This document shows, piece by piece, positions 44,819 through 53,752 of a DNA stretch of 64,000 nucleotides. Under the pieces are notes generated by a model. That model was given only the letters and a program-made list of their open reading frames with translations, made no database searches and had not been told where the DNA came from. The position numbers and the translations under genes were made by a program. Location: assembly GCA_036389485.1 (NCBI GenBank), contig DASVPR010000035.1, forward strand, positions 124,001 to 188,000. Reading direction: 5' to 3'. Within the stretch, counting starts at the first letter, position 1; each line of letters begins with the position of its first letter. The DNA comes from CADCVT01 sp036389485. GTDB lineage: Bacteria > Actinomycetota > Thermoleophilia > Solirubrobacterales > Solirubrobacteraceae.

Positions 44819-45037
44819 ATGCTTGCCACCATCGCCATCCTCGCCCAGCGCGGAACCCACGAGCCCCCGGACGACGGCATCGGGATCGGCCTGATCCTCC
44901 TCGGAGTCGCAATCGCCCTGGCCGTCGCCTTCGCGATCATGATGCTCTTCCGGACCTACTCGAAGAAGACCCGCGAAACCGGCCCCGACGCAACACCCCA
45001 CAAGCAGGGCCACGTCGGCTCGGGAGGAGGAGCCTGA
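44819..45037 (+). CDS. Small single-pass membrane protein
   Basis: 72 residues, ATG 44819 with GGGAGAG upstream. One hydrophobic helix (IGIGLILLGVAIALAVAFAIMMLF, about 21-44) followed by a basic/Gly-rich cytoplasmic tail. No family recognised. It sits directly after the acidic diglycine protein and before the initiator tRNA. Confidence 0.6.
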   Translation: MLATIAILAQRGTHEPPDDGIGIGLILLGVAIALAVAFAIMMLFRTYSKKTRETGPDATPHKQGHVGSGGGA

Positions 45038-45083
45038 CCCCTTCACTCCACGCTTCAGCGCCGCTATAGTCCCTCATCCACGC

Positions 45084-45157
<74 letters not shown>

Positions 45158-45164
45158 CTCCGAG

Positions 45165-45197
45165 AGGCCCTGCTTAGCAGGGCCTTTCGTCTTTCTT
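45165..45197 (+). terminator. Rho-independent terminator after tRNA-fMet
   Basis: A 9-base stem AGGCCCTGC / GCAGGGCCT (45165-45173 and 45177-45185) with a TTA loop, then a T-rich tail TTCGTCTTTCTT. Strong and correctly placed to end the tRNA transcript. Confidence 0.88.
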
Positions 45198-45283
45198 GAC
45201 CCGGTTCGTCGGCTCGCCGTGGTTCCAATATGGTTCCAATTCGGGCGGGGGCGCCTGGCGCGGTGGCGCGACATAGTCGTGTC

Positions 45284-46475
45284 ATGGCGACCTCTTCTCG
45301 ACGCTCATATGGATCCGGAGGGCTCTTCGTCCGCGCCGATTCGGCCGGTCGCGAGACCTGGTACGGGTCGTGGCGGGTGGGCGGGCGGCGCATCAAGCGG
45401 CGGATTGGTCTCAAGCGCCGGCCGTCGATGGCCGACGGCCTCACCCGCACGCAGGCCGAGGCGGAGCTGCGCCGCCTCATGGCGAACACGACCGTCGTCG
45501 GCGGCGCCGCCCGTCGCACGGTCGAGGAGGCCGGGACCGCGTACGTCGACCACCTCGAGCACGTTATGGAGCGCAAGCGCACGACGATCGCCGACTACCG
45601 CGGCTACCTGCGCAAGCACCTCGCGCCGTTCTTCGGCGGCCGTCCCCTCGACAAGATCGACCGCGCCCGCGTCGAGAGCTACCTGCTCGCGAAGAAGCGC
45701 GACGGGCTCTCCGCCAAGACGATCCAGAACCACCTCAACTTCCTGCACGGGATCTTCAGCTTCTCGATCAAGCGCGAGTGGGCGACGGCGAACCCCGTCG
45801 CTCTCGTCGACCGCCCGAAGGCGCCGCGCTCGGCGCACCGCCGCCTCCGCTTCCTGTCGAAGGAGGACCTCGAGGCAGTCGTGCGCGCGGTGCCCGACGA
45901 CGACCTCGGCGCGGTCGAGCGCCCGCTCTACCTGTGCGCCGCGATGACCGGCCTGCGCCAGGGCGAGCTCATCGGGCTGCGCTGGTGCGACATCGACTGG
46001 GTCGCGGGACGCGTCCGCGTCGCGGAGAACTACACCCGCGGCGCGTTCGACTCACCGAAGTCCCACCGCGGCCGCAGCGTCCCGATGAGCGACCGCCTCG
46101 CCGGCGAGCTCGAGCGCCACTTCCAGCGCACGCGCTGGCGCGGCGAGCGCGACCTCGTCTTCGCCCACCCGCTCACCGGCCATGTCCTCGACGCCTCGAA
46201 GCTGCGCAAGCGCTTCCGCCGCGCCGTAGCCGCGGCGGGAGTGGAGGATCTGACCTTCCACGAGCTGCGCCGCACCTTCGGCACGCGCATGGCCGCCGCC
46301 GGTGCGCCGCTGCGCTCGATCCAGGCGTGGATGGGCCACGCCGACGCCAGCACGACTGACGATCTACTCGCACTACGCGCCGGATCCGGCGGGCGAGGCC
46401 GGCTTCGCCGAGCGGGCGTTTGGCTCCGCTTTGGCGCCCGCCTCGGCGGAGCCGGCTCGTCTGCCCGGCCTCTAG
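45284..46475 (+). pseudogene. Tyrosine recombinase (phage-type integrase), frameshifted before the catalytic Tyr
   Basis: ATG 45284. N-terminal AP2-like arm-binding region (SYGSGGLFVRADS), SAM-like core domain (ADYRGYLRKHLAPFFGG...), then the catalytic domain: first Arg in TGLRQGELIGLRW, HELRRTFGTRM (His-x-x-Arg) and WMGHADAST. Here one extra T at about 46357 shifts the frame; the expected IYSHYAPD with the nucleophile Tyr lies in the next frame (46362 onwards), ending at TAG 46473-46475. Without the shift the enzyme would be about 397 residues. It lies beside tRNA-fMet. As it stands it should not catalyse, so the island is probably fixed. Confidence 0.85.
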
Positions 46476-46687
46476 CTCCGCTGCTCCGCGACCCACCGCT
46501 CGAGGTCGCTGCGCAGGAACCGCAGGTGCTTCCCGAGGCGAACGCACGGCAGCTCGCCGCTGCGTGCCGCGTCGTAGACCCACGACGTCCGCACCGACAA
46601 CAGCTTGGCGGCGGCCGCCGCGGTGAGCAGCGGCTCCGCGAGCGAGACAGAGGGGCGGGAGACGTCATGTCGGAGTTGCTCGGCCAC
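46472..46687 (-). CDS. Excisionase-like helix-turn-helix protein
   Basis: 71 residues, GTG 46687. A MerR-like winged-helix of the excisionase/HTH_17 family: LLTAAAAAKLLSVRTSWVYDAAR (about 20-42) and LPCVRLGKHLRFLRSDLERWV (about 47-67). Xis proteins bend attachment-site DNA to direct excision. It overlaps the integrase end by 4 bases on the opposite strand. Confidence 0.85.
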   Translation of the reverse strand: MAEQLRHDVSRPSVSLAEPLLTAAAAAKLLSVRTSWVYDAARSGELPCVRLGKHLRFLRSDLERWVAEQRS

Positions 46688-46747
46688 GTTCTGATCGGGT
46701 TCGTCGAGTTGCTTCTAGGTCGCGCGAGCAGCACGACCGCCCACCCC

Positions 46748-47071
46748 TCAATGCCTCCGCTCGTTCAACCTCCGCTCCAGCCGCACGACAATCGCGCTCA
46801 GATCCGAATGCAGCTCGCGCGCCCGCTCGAGCGCGTCGAGCAGCACGAGATCATCGACCGTGCCCTCGCGAACTTGCCGCACCCGATCCCGCTCTACAGC
46901 ACGCTCGACCAGCCGTCCGAGGTACGCCGCAATCGAGTCGTTCCCGACGACGTCGCGGAACTCCCGCCACACCTCGTCACTGACGTTGACCCGCCCCTGA
47001 TGATCACGCGTCCGCGCTCTCGGCCTCGGCGTGGCCGCTCCGACGGCGCGCCGGCGTGCTCTTCGTCCCAT
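46748..47071 (-). CDS. Ribbon-helix-helix-like small protein
   Basis: 107 residues, ATG 47071. A basic Arg-rich N-terminus, then RVNVSDEVWREFRDVVGNDSIAAYLGRLVERAVER (about residues 27-61), which fits a CopG/Arc ribbon-helix-helix, and a C-terminal helical region (ALERARELHSDLSAIVVRLERRL). Such proteins on integrated elements act as repressors or partition/copy factors. A palindrome lies 58 bases upstream. The assignment rests on pattern only. Confidence 0.6.
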   Translation of the reverse strand: MGRRARRRAVGAATPRPRARTRDHQGRVNVSDEVWREFRDVVGNDSIAAYLGRLVERAVERDRVRQVREGTVDDLVLLDALERARELHSDLSAIVVRLERRLNERRH

Positions 47072-47128
47072 GACGCCTTAGTCGCGCGACGCCCGCCTCA
47101 ACCCCCTCCCGCGTCCACACGTCGACAA

Positions 47129-47143
47129 TGCACCAACGGTGCA
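47129..47143. promoter_or_regulatory. Palindrome TGCACC-AAC-GGTGCA in the divergent intergenic region
   Basis: A perfect 6-3-6 inverted repeat in the 321-base gap between the ribbon-helix-helix gene and the methyltransferase. It is a candidate operator controlling either side. I see no gene elsewhere in 47072-47392. Confidence 0.5.
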
Positions 47144-47392
47144 ATTGTGTGTCCGTTCTGGCGGTCTGTCCTTGCTCATGGTTGGGGCTCGCTGGGCTGG
47201 CCGTCGGACACCGACGGAACTACGCACACGCGGTCGGGCGGACCGCGTTCTCGAAACGCAGATGCACTAGAGGCGGCAGGGGAAGCGCGATCCCCTCGGA
47301 TGGGTGGGAAGGTCGCGGCGGGTGCGGTATCGGCCGCGGTGAGCCGCGGCCGTGGGAGGCGCCGCGCCGCCGAGCCAGAACCGACCGCGCCC

Positions 47393-48664
47393 ATGCGTAG
47401 CATTACCGCTCCTGCGGTGCCAAATCCCCTCGTTACCTCCGGCGTCGGACAATCTCACGGCGTCAGCCGGGTGCAGCCATTTGATCGCTGGTTCCGGTAT
47501 CCAGCCGGATTCAATCCCACTGTGCTCGAGGCGTGCGTTCGCGCCGTCGGTGTCGCGCCGGGAGACGCCGTCGTCGACCCGTTTGCGGGCGCTGCAACGG
47601 TCGGAACGTTCCTCGCGCCCTACGGCGCGCAGTTCACGGGGATTGAAGCGCACCCGCTCATCGCGGAGCTCGGGTCCTTGAAGTTCTCGGCTCGGCCGAA
47701 GGGCGATCTAGAGGACGCTCTGGAGGTTGTCTTGCAGCCGAAGGACGTCGCGATCGAGCGAGAGCCCATACTTCTCCGGCGCTGCTTTTCCGACGCAACG
47801 CTGTCGGTACTGATTTCGATCCGCGAACGGCTGATGAGTGGCGACGGCGAGGAGTGGAACCCCCACCTGCGCTGGGCGTTGCTGGGGCTTCTTCGGGAAG
47901 TTGCGGCAGTTCGCGCGGGTTGGCCGTATCAACGTCCCGCGCTAGCTCGTCAGCAACTCCGGGGAGACGTGGCTGCGCGAATGCGGTCTCGCGCCCGTGC
48001 TATCGCAGCAGATCTTGACCTGCGGCCCAAGCCCTCGGGCAGACTTGTGCAGGGGGACGCTCAGAAGGGCGCGACGTGGCGAAACATCCGGAAGGCGTCA
48101 TTCGAGGCTTGCATTTCGAGTCCCCCGTACTTGAACAACTTTGACTACGCGGATGCCACACGACTTGAGTTGTACTTCCTCGGTGAGATCGCTTCATGGC
48201 GCGAAATGTGCGAGCGTCACCGAGCCGGGATGATCGTCGCGACGACGCAGCAGACGACGGTTGGCGCTGCGCAAGCAGCCGCAGAAGAGCTCAAGCGCTT
48301 CCCGCGGACTGCGCGTGACGTCGAGACGTTGCGGCGCGCTCTCTCGGTGGAACGAGAAAAGCGGCCGCGAGGCAAGGAGTACGACCGGGTTCTACCGAGT
48401 TACTTCCGCGGAATCGCGGACGTATTGCGCCACCTCCACACGCGGCTCCGCCCGGGAGCGCGCGTCGCGTGGGTCATTGGTGACAGCGCTCCGTATGGCG
48501 TCTACATCGATACGCCCGCGCTGATAGCAAGCCTCGCCGACGAGGCTGGATTCTCGATCAGCTCGTGTGCGGTGCTACGCAAACGCGGCGAACGGTGGCG
48601 TACGAACGGAACGCGGCATCAGGTTGCGCTCCACGAGAAGATGCTTCTGCTTGAAGCGAGCTAA
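47393..48664 (+). CDS. DNA methyltransferase (N4/N6 type) at the head of the SMC-SIR2 operon
   Basis: 423 residues from ATG 47393. AdoMet motif I VDPFAGAATVG (about residues 61-71), then the target-base motif IV SSPPYLNNFDYADATRLELYFLG (motif start at 242; read in two parts). Motif I precedes IV (beta-like order), and the central helical stretch holds the target-recognition region. The product methylates an exocyclic amine of adenine or cytosine; the target sequence is unknown. Base use drops toward lower GC here compared with the chromosome, consistent with transfer. The next gene starts 60 bases after its stop. An open frame continues upstream through the integrase but is chance. Confidence 0.85.
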   Translation: MRSITAPAVPNPLVTSGVGQSHGVSRVQPFDRWFRYPAGFNPTVLEACVRAVGVAPGDAVVDPFAGAATVGTFLAPYGAQFTGIEAHPLIAELGSLKFSARPKGDLEDALEVVLQPKDVAIEREPILLRRCFSDATLSVLISIRERLMSGDGEEWNPHLRWALLGLLREVAAVRAGWPYQRPALARQQLRGDVAARMRSRARAIAADLDLRPKPSGRLVQGDAQKGATWRNIRKASFEACISSPPYLNNFDYADATRLELYFLGEIASWREMCERHRAGMIVATTQQTTVGAAQAAAEELKRFPRTARDVETLRRALSVEREKRPRGKEYDRVLPSYFRGIADVLRHLHTRLRPGARVAWVIGDSAPYGVYIDTPALIASLADEAGFSISSCAVLRKRGERWRTNGTRHQVALHEKMLLLEAS

Positions 48665-48724
48665 GGTGGCCGAGACATGACGGCAAGGCTGGTCCCACCC
48701 GCCCGCCGTTACTAGACTCGGCGC

Positions 48725-48895
48725 GTGCCCGACGAATGGGAGCGCGTCCTCGCGCTGCTGCAATCGCTCATCGACGCTGGGGATGACGCGCAGGCCGGCC
48801 AAGCGCACGACGCGCTGAGTGCGCTAGACGCGCTACGCAGCGCCGACGGCGATGCTCAACGGGCGCTCGCGACGATCCTGCGGGCTCCCCAGTGA
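48725..48895 (+). CDS. 56-residue helical protein coupled to the SMC ATPase
   Basis: GTG 48725, stop 48893-48895, overlapping the ATPase GTG 48892 (GTGA). The sequence is two amphipathic helices (EWERVLALLQSLIDAGDDAQ and ALSALDALRSADGDAQRALA), Ala/Asp/Leu-rich, with no Cys and no catalytic residues. It could be a small adaptor or inhibitor of the ATPase. No family recognised. Confidence 0.6.
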   Translation: MPDEWERVLALLQSLIDAGDDAQAGQAHDALSALDALRSADGDAQRALATILRAPQ

Positions 48896-51249
48896 GGGTC
48901 CTGTTTTCGCCCGACACGGCGCCAGCACTGAAGCTGATCGAGGAGATCCCGTCAGGTCGAGCGATCTGGCTCGAGGGACGTAACGCAATCGGCAAGTCGG
49001 TCGCCGTGCGCCTCTTGGATCTGATCTCTGGGGATCAACCGTACGTCGATGACGCTCCCGCGTGGCGGTCACTGCGCGAATCCATCGGAGCGACCGAGGT
49101 GCAGCTCACCGATATACGTCCCTCTGGCCGAACGCTGCGCGTCGTGTTTACGCCGGAACATTGGCCGGACCTACCGGAAGTACCGGGGGACCGTCTCGGG
49201 CGCTTCACGCTCGGAGATGAAACCCTCGCGGCGGCGGACGTCGGCGATCTCCTTGAAGTCGCGCATATTCATGGCGCCGAACGCCTCGAAGGAATTATCG
49301 GCCGCGAGCGCCGCGCGCTAGGCACCGCCGTACGCATCGTCGCGAGTCGCCTACCGGATCGCAACGAGTTTGTTATCGAACTCGCGGCGTTGGCTCAGTT
49401 GATCAAGCATGCGTCGCCGCAACATCACGAGGACTTGGTCGCCGAACGTGCGCAGTTGTCTGAGAAGCTTGAGGAACTCCAGTCTGAGCTCGACTCCGTT
49501 AGGGCCCGCGCGGAGCACCTACAACGCGCGCGTACAGCTCGCGGGCTCCTATACGGAGCAAACGACGTGCCGACACTGGAGGCGAGACGCGCGCGGGTCG
49601 AGGAACTACAGGCGCGTGAGGAAAACGCGCAGGACGAGATGACGGACTTGCTTGCGTCGCTGGAAGCGGATCAAGAGGCGCGTGTCGAGATAGATAAGCA
49701 GCGTCGCGCGCGCATGCAGGCAGCCGAGCGAATCGCGAAGCGCGTAGCTCACTTATCTAGCTCCTCGGCTGCGGAGCAACTGGACATAACGCCGGCCGAC
49801 GCCGAAGCCGCGGACGCTCTGCGAGCGGCTGCGGAGGATCGTGTGCGAGTGCTCAAGCGCGAACTTACCGAACGCCTGTCGACGGCTGGCCTCGGCGAGC
49901 CGGCTGCGCGCCAAACCTTTGATGGTGTTGAAGCCGCGCTGCAAGAAGCTATCGGAAGTGACTTAGGCCGGATGGCCTTGTTGCGCACGCCGGACGAGAT
50001 GACCGTTGACGTCTCGACGTCGCTCACGTGGCTTCGCGCACAGCGGCAGTTCACCGAGGAATTCAGCCGCAACGGTGCTACGGGCGAGATCGAACGCCTG
50101 CGAGCGACACTCAATGATTACGAGGACGTTGCCGCAACTTCCCGGCTGCTAGCGCGCGATTACCGGGTCGTCGACGGAAGTGCCCGCAGGCTGCAGGCGC
50201 TAGAAAGATCGCTCGTAGCGCCGGCGGGGGCCGCTGAGCGGCTCGATGACCTGCGGAGAGAGCTTTCGGCACTGACTCGCGAACTCCAAACCGCGCGGTT
50301 CGAGCTTGGCCAAGCCGCGGCCCTTCTGGGCGTCGTCGGAGAGGTAACGCGCGACACCGCGTCGAGCGTCTTCTCCGCGGAGCTGGAAGCGGCTAAGTCT
50401 TCGGAGGATCGGCTCGACGCAGAGTATGCGGACACGACATCCGCCGCTGAATCCTTGAGCGGGAGAGTGGCGAGTGTGCTCGCGGAGCGCCTTCGAGTCG
50501 ACGCCGCGCTCGCCGCGCATGTCGATGCTGTCACTGACCTGGTCCGAATGCGCGCAGCAGGCGACGTCCCTTGGCTTTCTGGATGGCTAACGGACGACTA
50601 TACGCTCGATCAGAACACGACTGCTCCGCCTGAGCTCAATGCCCTGGCCCGGGTCGCGTCACGGGCGGTCGAGCAATTCAACGCGTTGTACGACGTACTC
50701 GGCGCACTGACGTATACGTTCGCTCGCCCGGAAGTTGCCGTCGCGGACACGCGCAGCCACTATGAGGCGGCTGTCGCGCGTGTGCTCGAGGCCGCAATCC
50801 TAGAGCAACTGAATGCTCCCCCGATCGTGAATGAGCTCTTCGACGGCGGGCATGTAACCGAAGTCTCTCTGGTCACGAACTCTGTGAGCTGGCGAACGCC
50901 CGAAGGCGATGGGCGCGAGCGGCCGGTTTCGACTTTCTCGTCTGGCGACCAAGCGTTCGCATTTACCCAGGCGCAGATCCGGACGGCGACGCAAGCGAGC
51001 CACGAGAACTGTCTCGTCGTGCTGGATGAGTTCGGCGCATTCGTCGCGGCTGACCGGCGCCGTCGGCTGGCCGAACTGCTCGATGAGCAGCTCACGCGCC
51101 CGGGACTGTCCGCCGTGATCATCGTTCCGCTCCAAGCGAACTACGCGGACGAACTCGATCAGACGACAGGCGCGTTGAAGGAGCGGTTCGAGCGCCGCGT
51201 CCGCGAGATCAATGAGCGTGGCTACTTCACCGAGCCGTTCCTGCCGTGA
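48892..51249 (+). CDS. SMC/Rad50-like ATPase with long coiled coil
   Basis: 785 residues, GTG 48892. Walker A GRNAIGKSV (residues 29-37), then a globular N-lobe, two long heptad-rich coiled-coil stretches (about 190-300 and 420-590, e.g. LVAERAQLSEKLEELQSELD), signature-like FSSGDQAF (about 682-689) and Walker B LVVLDEFGAF (about 708-717). This is the head-coil-head layout of SMC/Rad50/LmuB proteins; there is no obvious zinc-hook CxxC at the coil midpoint. It likely senses or clamps DNA and switches on the downstream effector. Overlaps at both ends imply one mRNA with fixed stoichiometry. Confidence 0.88.
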   Translation: MRVLFSPDTAPALKLIEEIPSGRAIWLEGRNAIGKSVAVRLLDLISGDQPYVDDAPAWRSLRESIGATEVQLTDIRPSGRTLRVVFTPEHWPDLPEVPGDRLGRFTLGDETLAAADVGDLLEVAHIHGAERLEGIIGRERRALGTAVRIVASRLPDRNEFVIELAALAQLIKHASPQHHEDLVAERAQLSEKLEELQSELDSVRARAEHLQRARTARGLLYGANDVPTLEARRARVEELQAREENAQDEMTDLLASLEADQEARVEIDKQRRARMQAAERIAKRVAHLSSSSAAEQLDITPADAEAADALRAAAEDRVRVLKRELTERLSTAGLGEPAARQTFDGVEAALQEAIGSDLGRMALLRTPDEMTVDVSTSLTWLRAQRQFTEEFSRNGATGEIERLRATLNDYEDVAATSRLLARDYRVVDGSARRLQALERSLVAPAGAAERLDDLRRELSALTRELQTARFELGQAAALLGVVGEVTRDTASSVFSAELEAAKSSEDRLDAEYADTTSAAESLSGRVASVLAERLRVDAALAAHVDAVTDLVRMRAAGDVPWLSGWLTDDYTLDQNTTAPPELNALARVASRAVEQFNALYDVLGALTYTFARPEVAVADTRSHYEAAVARVLEAAILEQLNAPPIVNELFDGGHVTEVSLVTNSVSWRTPEGDGRERPVSTFSSGDQAFAFTQAQIRTATQASHENCLVVLDEFGAFVAADRRRRLAELLDEQLTRPGLSAVIIVPLQANYADELDQTTGALKERFERRVREINERGYFTEPFLP

Positions 51250-52172
51250 CAGAGTCGATCTTCGGGTCACCAACGGACTTTGACGGACACGACGAGCTCG
51301 ATCAGTGGATCAGGGCACTCGAGACACTGTGGCGGGCGTTCTCGGGGAAGTCGGTGTCAGACCTCGACGAGGACTTACAGGCGCTAAGCGCGCTATACGG
51401 GAAGCAGGCCGATGCGAGACGGCTGAAGGAGGTCGCAGCGCGCGCAGCCGCGGTCGCTCCACCGCTTCCGCCGGAAGTAGCGATGCCCGTACTCGACGGT
51501 GTCTTGATAACGCCGGCTGGCCGGGTGCTGCTCGATGAGCTACTGCGGGCCCGGAGCCGGGGCCTCGCTCACATCACCCAAGACCGTCAGACAGCTGCCG
51601 CGAATCGCGTCGCGGCCGCCTTTCAGCGCTGGTACCACGAATGGGCGGAGGCGAACCTCGATGGAAGGCTCAGCCCCCCAGTGCTCGCATTCGCCTGTTT
51701 TCTCCTCCTCGCGAACTGCATTGGCGAGGAACGCGCTCTTCGCCTACCCGCGGACGAGCATGAGGATCGACAACTGCTCGCCGCGGTGGTTCCTGTCATC
51801 AATGCGGGCAGTATCGCGATGGGCGGGAAGCGCTTGGGAAAGGCAACGTCGCTCCGCAGTAGCTGGGTGATCTCGCAGGCAACGCGCTTCCTCGTACCGT
51901 ACGGTCTTCATAGGCGCGCCCGTGGTGGAAGAGGCAGCGATGCGCATGTGTGGGTCGCTTCCGCGCAGCGTGAGCGGTACGTGTCGGCTGTGGGGCGCCG
52001 GATCGCGGCGCGCGGTATTCCACCGAGCGCGTTAAGTGTGCTGCGCGACGCTTACGAGACACAACGCCCCCACCTGCTGGCGCTTGGTGTAGCACGCGAT
52101 GACCCTCTCACTGTGCGTGCCTCCATGACTGAGCTGCGCGAAGCGATGCGGAACGCGGAGCTTCCATCATGA
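51246..52172 (+). CDS. Unknown helical protein between the SMC ATPase and the SIR2 gene
   Basis: 308 residues, GTG 51246 overlapping the ATPase stop, with its own stop overlapping the SIR2 ATG. I recognise no family. Visible: an acidic N-terminus, helical LQALSALYGKQADARRLKEVAARAA, one hydrophobic stretch (PVLAFACFLLLANCIGEE, about residues 140-157) that may be buried or membrane-associated, a basic segment (GKRLGKATSLRSSWV), and a C-terminal Arg-rich helix. Position matches the 'middle component' of ABC-three-component systems or LmuC of Lamassu. That is inference from context. Confidence 0.7.
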   Translation: MTESIFGSPTDFDGHDELDQWIRALETLWRAFSGKSVSDLDEDLQALSALYGKQADARRLKEVAARAAAVAPPLPPEVAMPVLDGVLITPAGRVLLDELLRARSRGLAHITQDRQTAAANRVAAAFQRWYHEWAEANLDGRLSPPVLAFACFLLLANCIGEERALRLPADEHEDRQLLAAVVPVINAGSIAMGGKRLGKATSLRSSWVISQATRFLVPYGLHRRARGGRGSDAHVWVASAQRERYVSAVGRRIAARGIPPSALSVLRDAYETQRPHLLALGVARDDPLTVRASMTELREAMRNAELPS

Positions 52173-53716
52173 GCGCCCCGGTCCTGGACTTACTCGCCCG
52201 TCTGCTGGAGGAAGTCAACCACAATCGGCATGTCGCGAGGCTGACGGTAACGCCTGTTGCTTACCCGAGCTTCGCGCAGGATTCGATGCTAGTGGAGGCG
52301 GCGCTTGAACGGTTCGACGGCGTCCTAGTGGATGCAACTACCAGTGCGGTCGCGGAGGTCCGCGGACAGCTGAAAAGCGACCGGGTCGCGATCCTTAAGG
52401 GGCTCGTAGACGGCAGCGGTGTCCTGCCGTCGCCGGCAGTGTTCGCGCAACGCGGCGACAACGTCGTCGTAGAACTAGAGACCGGCATGCCTCACGACGG
52501 TTCGACCCCCGTGGTTCTCAAGGTCTTGGAAGTGCTCGCTAGCGACCTCCTCGACCGACGTTCGATTCTCGCCGTCGCTGCTCCTACAGCGCTCGCCGAC
52601 GCCGACCGCGATCGTCTCCTCGCCCAGCTTCTGAGCCAAACGACCGTGGAACTTCTGGCTCCACGGGAGACGTGCCTCCTTGTCCCGATTTTGGCTGACC
52701 CTCCCGACATTGTTGCTAGCTATGACCGCGTACCTGAGGTGCGGTTCGTGATACGGGCGGACCGGCTGCTCGTGCGTGACCCTCCCGAGCAGCGCGCCCT
52801 TGATCTACAGCTTGTGGTCCCGAATCGGGATCGCGCGCTCGTGCTCTTTCTCGGCGCCGGGGCGTCCGCGTCGGCGGGCGTCGAGCTTGGCAACACTTAT
52901 CGTGACGCGGCGTTTGACGAGTTGCTCGGCGGCGATCAAGCAACACATCCTGAGCGGTTCTATGACTTTCTCCACGGCAAGGATCGCTTCCTCCCGGGAG
53001 AGGCAGCGCTCTCCCCCGCGGCGCTCCACAGCGGCGCTACACTCGAGCGGGTTCTGCGCGAGGTTTTCCATCGGCAGAACCCACGTCCTCGCGCCGAATC
53101 GGCAACGATCAAGACACTTGTCAAGGACTGCTCGGACGCGCTGATGCAGTTCCGGCCGGGCCGTCGCGCGCTCCATGAGCTGATCCCACTGCTATCGAAG
53201 CTCGTCGTCGTTACCATCAACTTCGACGAGCTAATTGAGAACGGGCTAGCAGCGCCGCACGAGGTATTCGTCGAGGCGGAGCGTTATAGCGACGCAGCGG
53301 ACGTCATCCGCCGGCGCCTTGGAGGTGGCGCGACCCCGGCGCCGATTCTCAAGCTCCATGGCACGGCAAGCGACCCCGAGACGCTGGTGGCCAACATCGA
53401 TGAGACGGACTACGGTTTAGCGGGTGAGGTCCGGGACGCCCTGAACGTCCTGGTCGAGGACTATCCAATTACGTGGGTATGGATTGGGTGCTCGATGAGG
53501 GATCGCGACGTGAATGCGTGGTTAGGAGGTCTCGGCGCAGGCGTTCTGGACGAGTGGTGGGTCGATCCTCTCCCGGGCCAGTCGCTTGACGAATTTGTCG
53601 CGGAATATCGCCGCGCGCGGTGGCAGCAGGACAACCGACGACTTGATGAGCGCCTGTTCCTCACGAGCTCCGACGTGTTCTTCCACGAGCTGCGTAATCA
53701 TGTTGTCGCGCTCTAG
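52169..53716 (+). CDS. SIR2-domain effector-like protein with novel N-terminal domain
   Basis: 515 residues, ATG 52169. Residues 1-210 form an alpha/beta domain I cannot place. Residues 220-515 are a SIR2 domain: FLGAGASASAGV (227-238), VTINFDELIE (348-357), KLHGTA (395-400) and WIGCSMRDRDV (438-448). These are the NAD-binding and catalytic motifs seen in Thoeris, DSR and other SIR2 defence effectors that destroy NAD+. The Asn/Asp of TINFD and the His of LHG are kept, so activity is expected. Last gene of the operon; convergent with brxL across 36 bases. Confidence 0.88.
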   Translation: MSAPVLDLLARLLEEVNHNRHVARLTVTPVAYPSFAQDSMLVEAALERFDGVLVDATTSAVAEVRGQLKSDRVAILKGLVDGSGVLPSPAVFAQRGDNVVVELETGMPHDGSTPVVLKVLEVLASDLLDRRSILAVAAPTALADADRDRLLAQLLSQTTVELLAPRETCLLVPILADPPDIVASYDRVPEVRFVIRADRLLVRDPPEQRALDLQLVVPNRDRALVLFLGAGASASAGVELGNTYRDAAFDELLGGDQATHPERFYDFLHGKDRFLPGEAALSPAALHSGATLERVLREVFHRQNPRPRAESATIKTLVKDCSDALMQFRPGRRALHELIPLLSKLVVVTINFDELIENGLAAPHEVFVEAERYSDAADVIRRRLGGGATPAPILKLHGTASDPETLVANIDETDYGLAGEVRDALNVLVEDYPITWVWIGCSMRDRDVNAWLGGLGAGVLDEWWVDPLPGQSLDEFVAEYRRARWQQDNRRLDERLFLTSSDVFFHELRNHVVAL

Positions 53717-53752
53717 GCGGCGGGGAACCATCCGCGGGCGTTCCTCGAAAGC

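Noticed and set aside
45230..48664. One continuous plus-strand frame spanning integrase and methyltransferase as a 1,144-residue fusion
   Set aside because: The middle part (46,370-47,390) is Arg/Pro-rich without homology, overlaps the excisionase and ribbon-helix-helix genes and follows the integrase frameshift. The two enzymes share the frame by chance.
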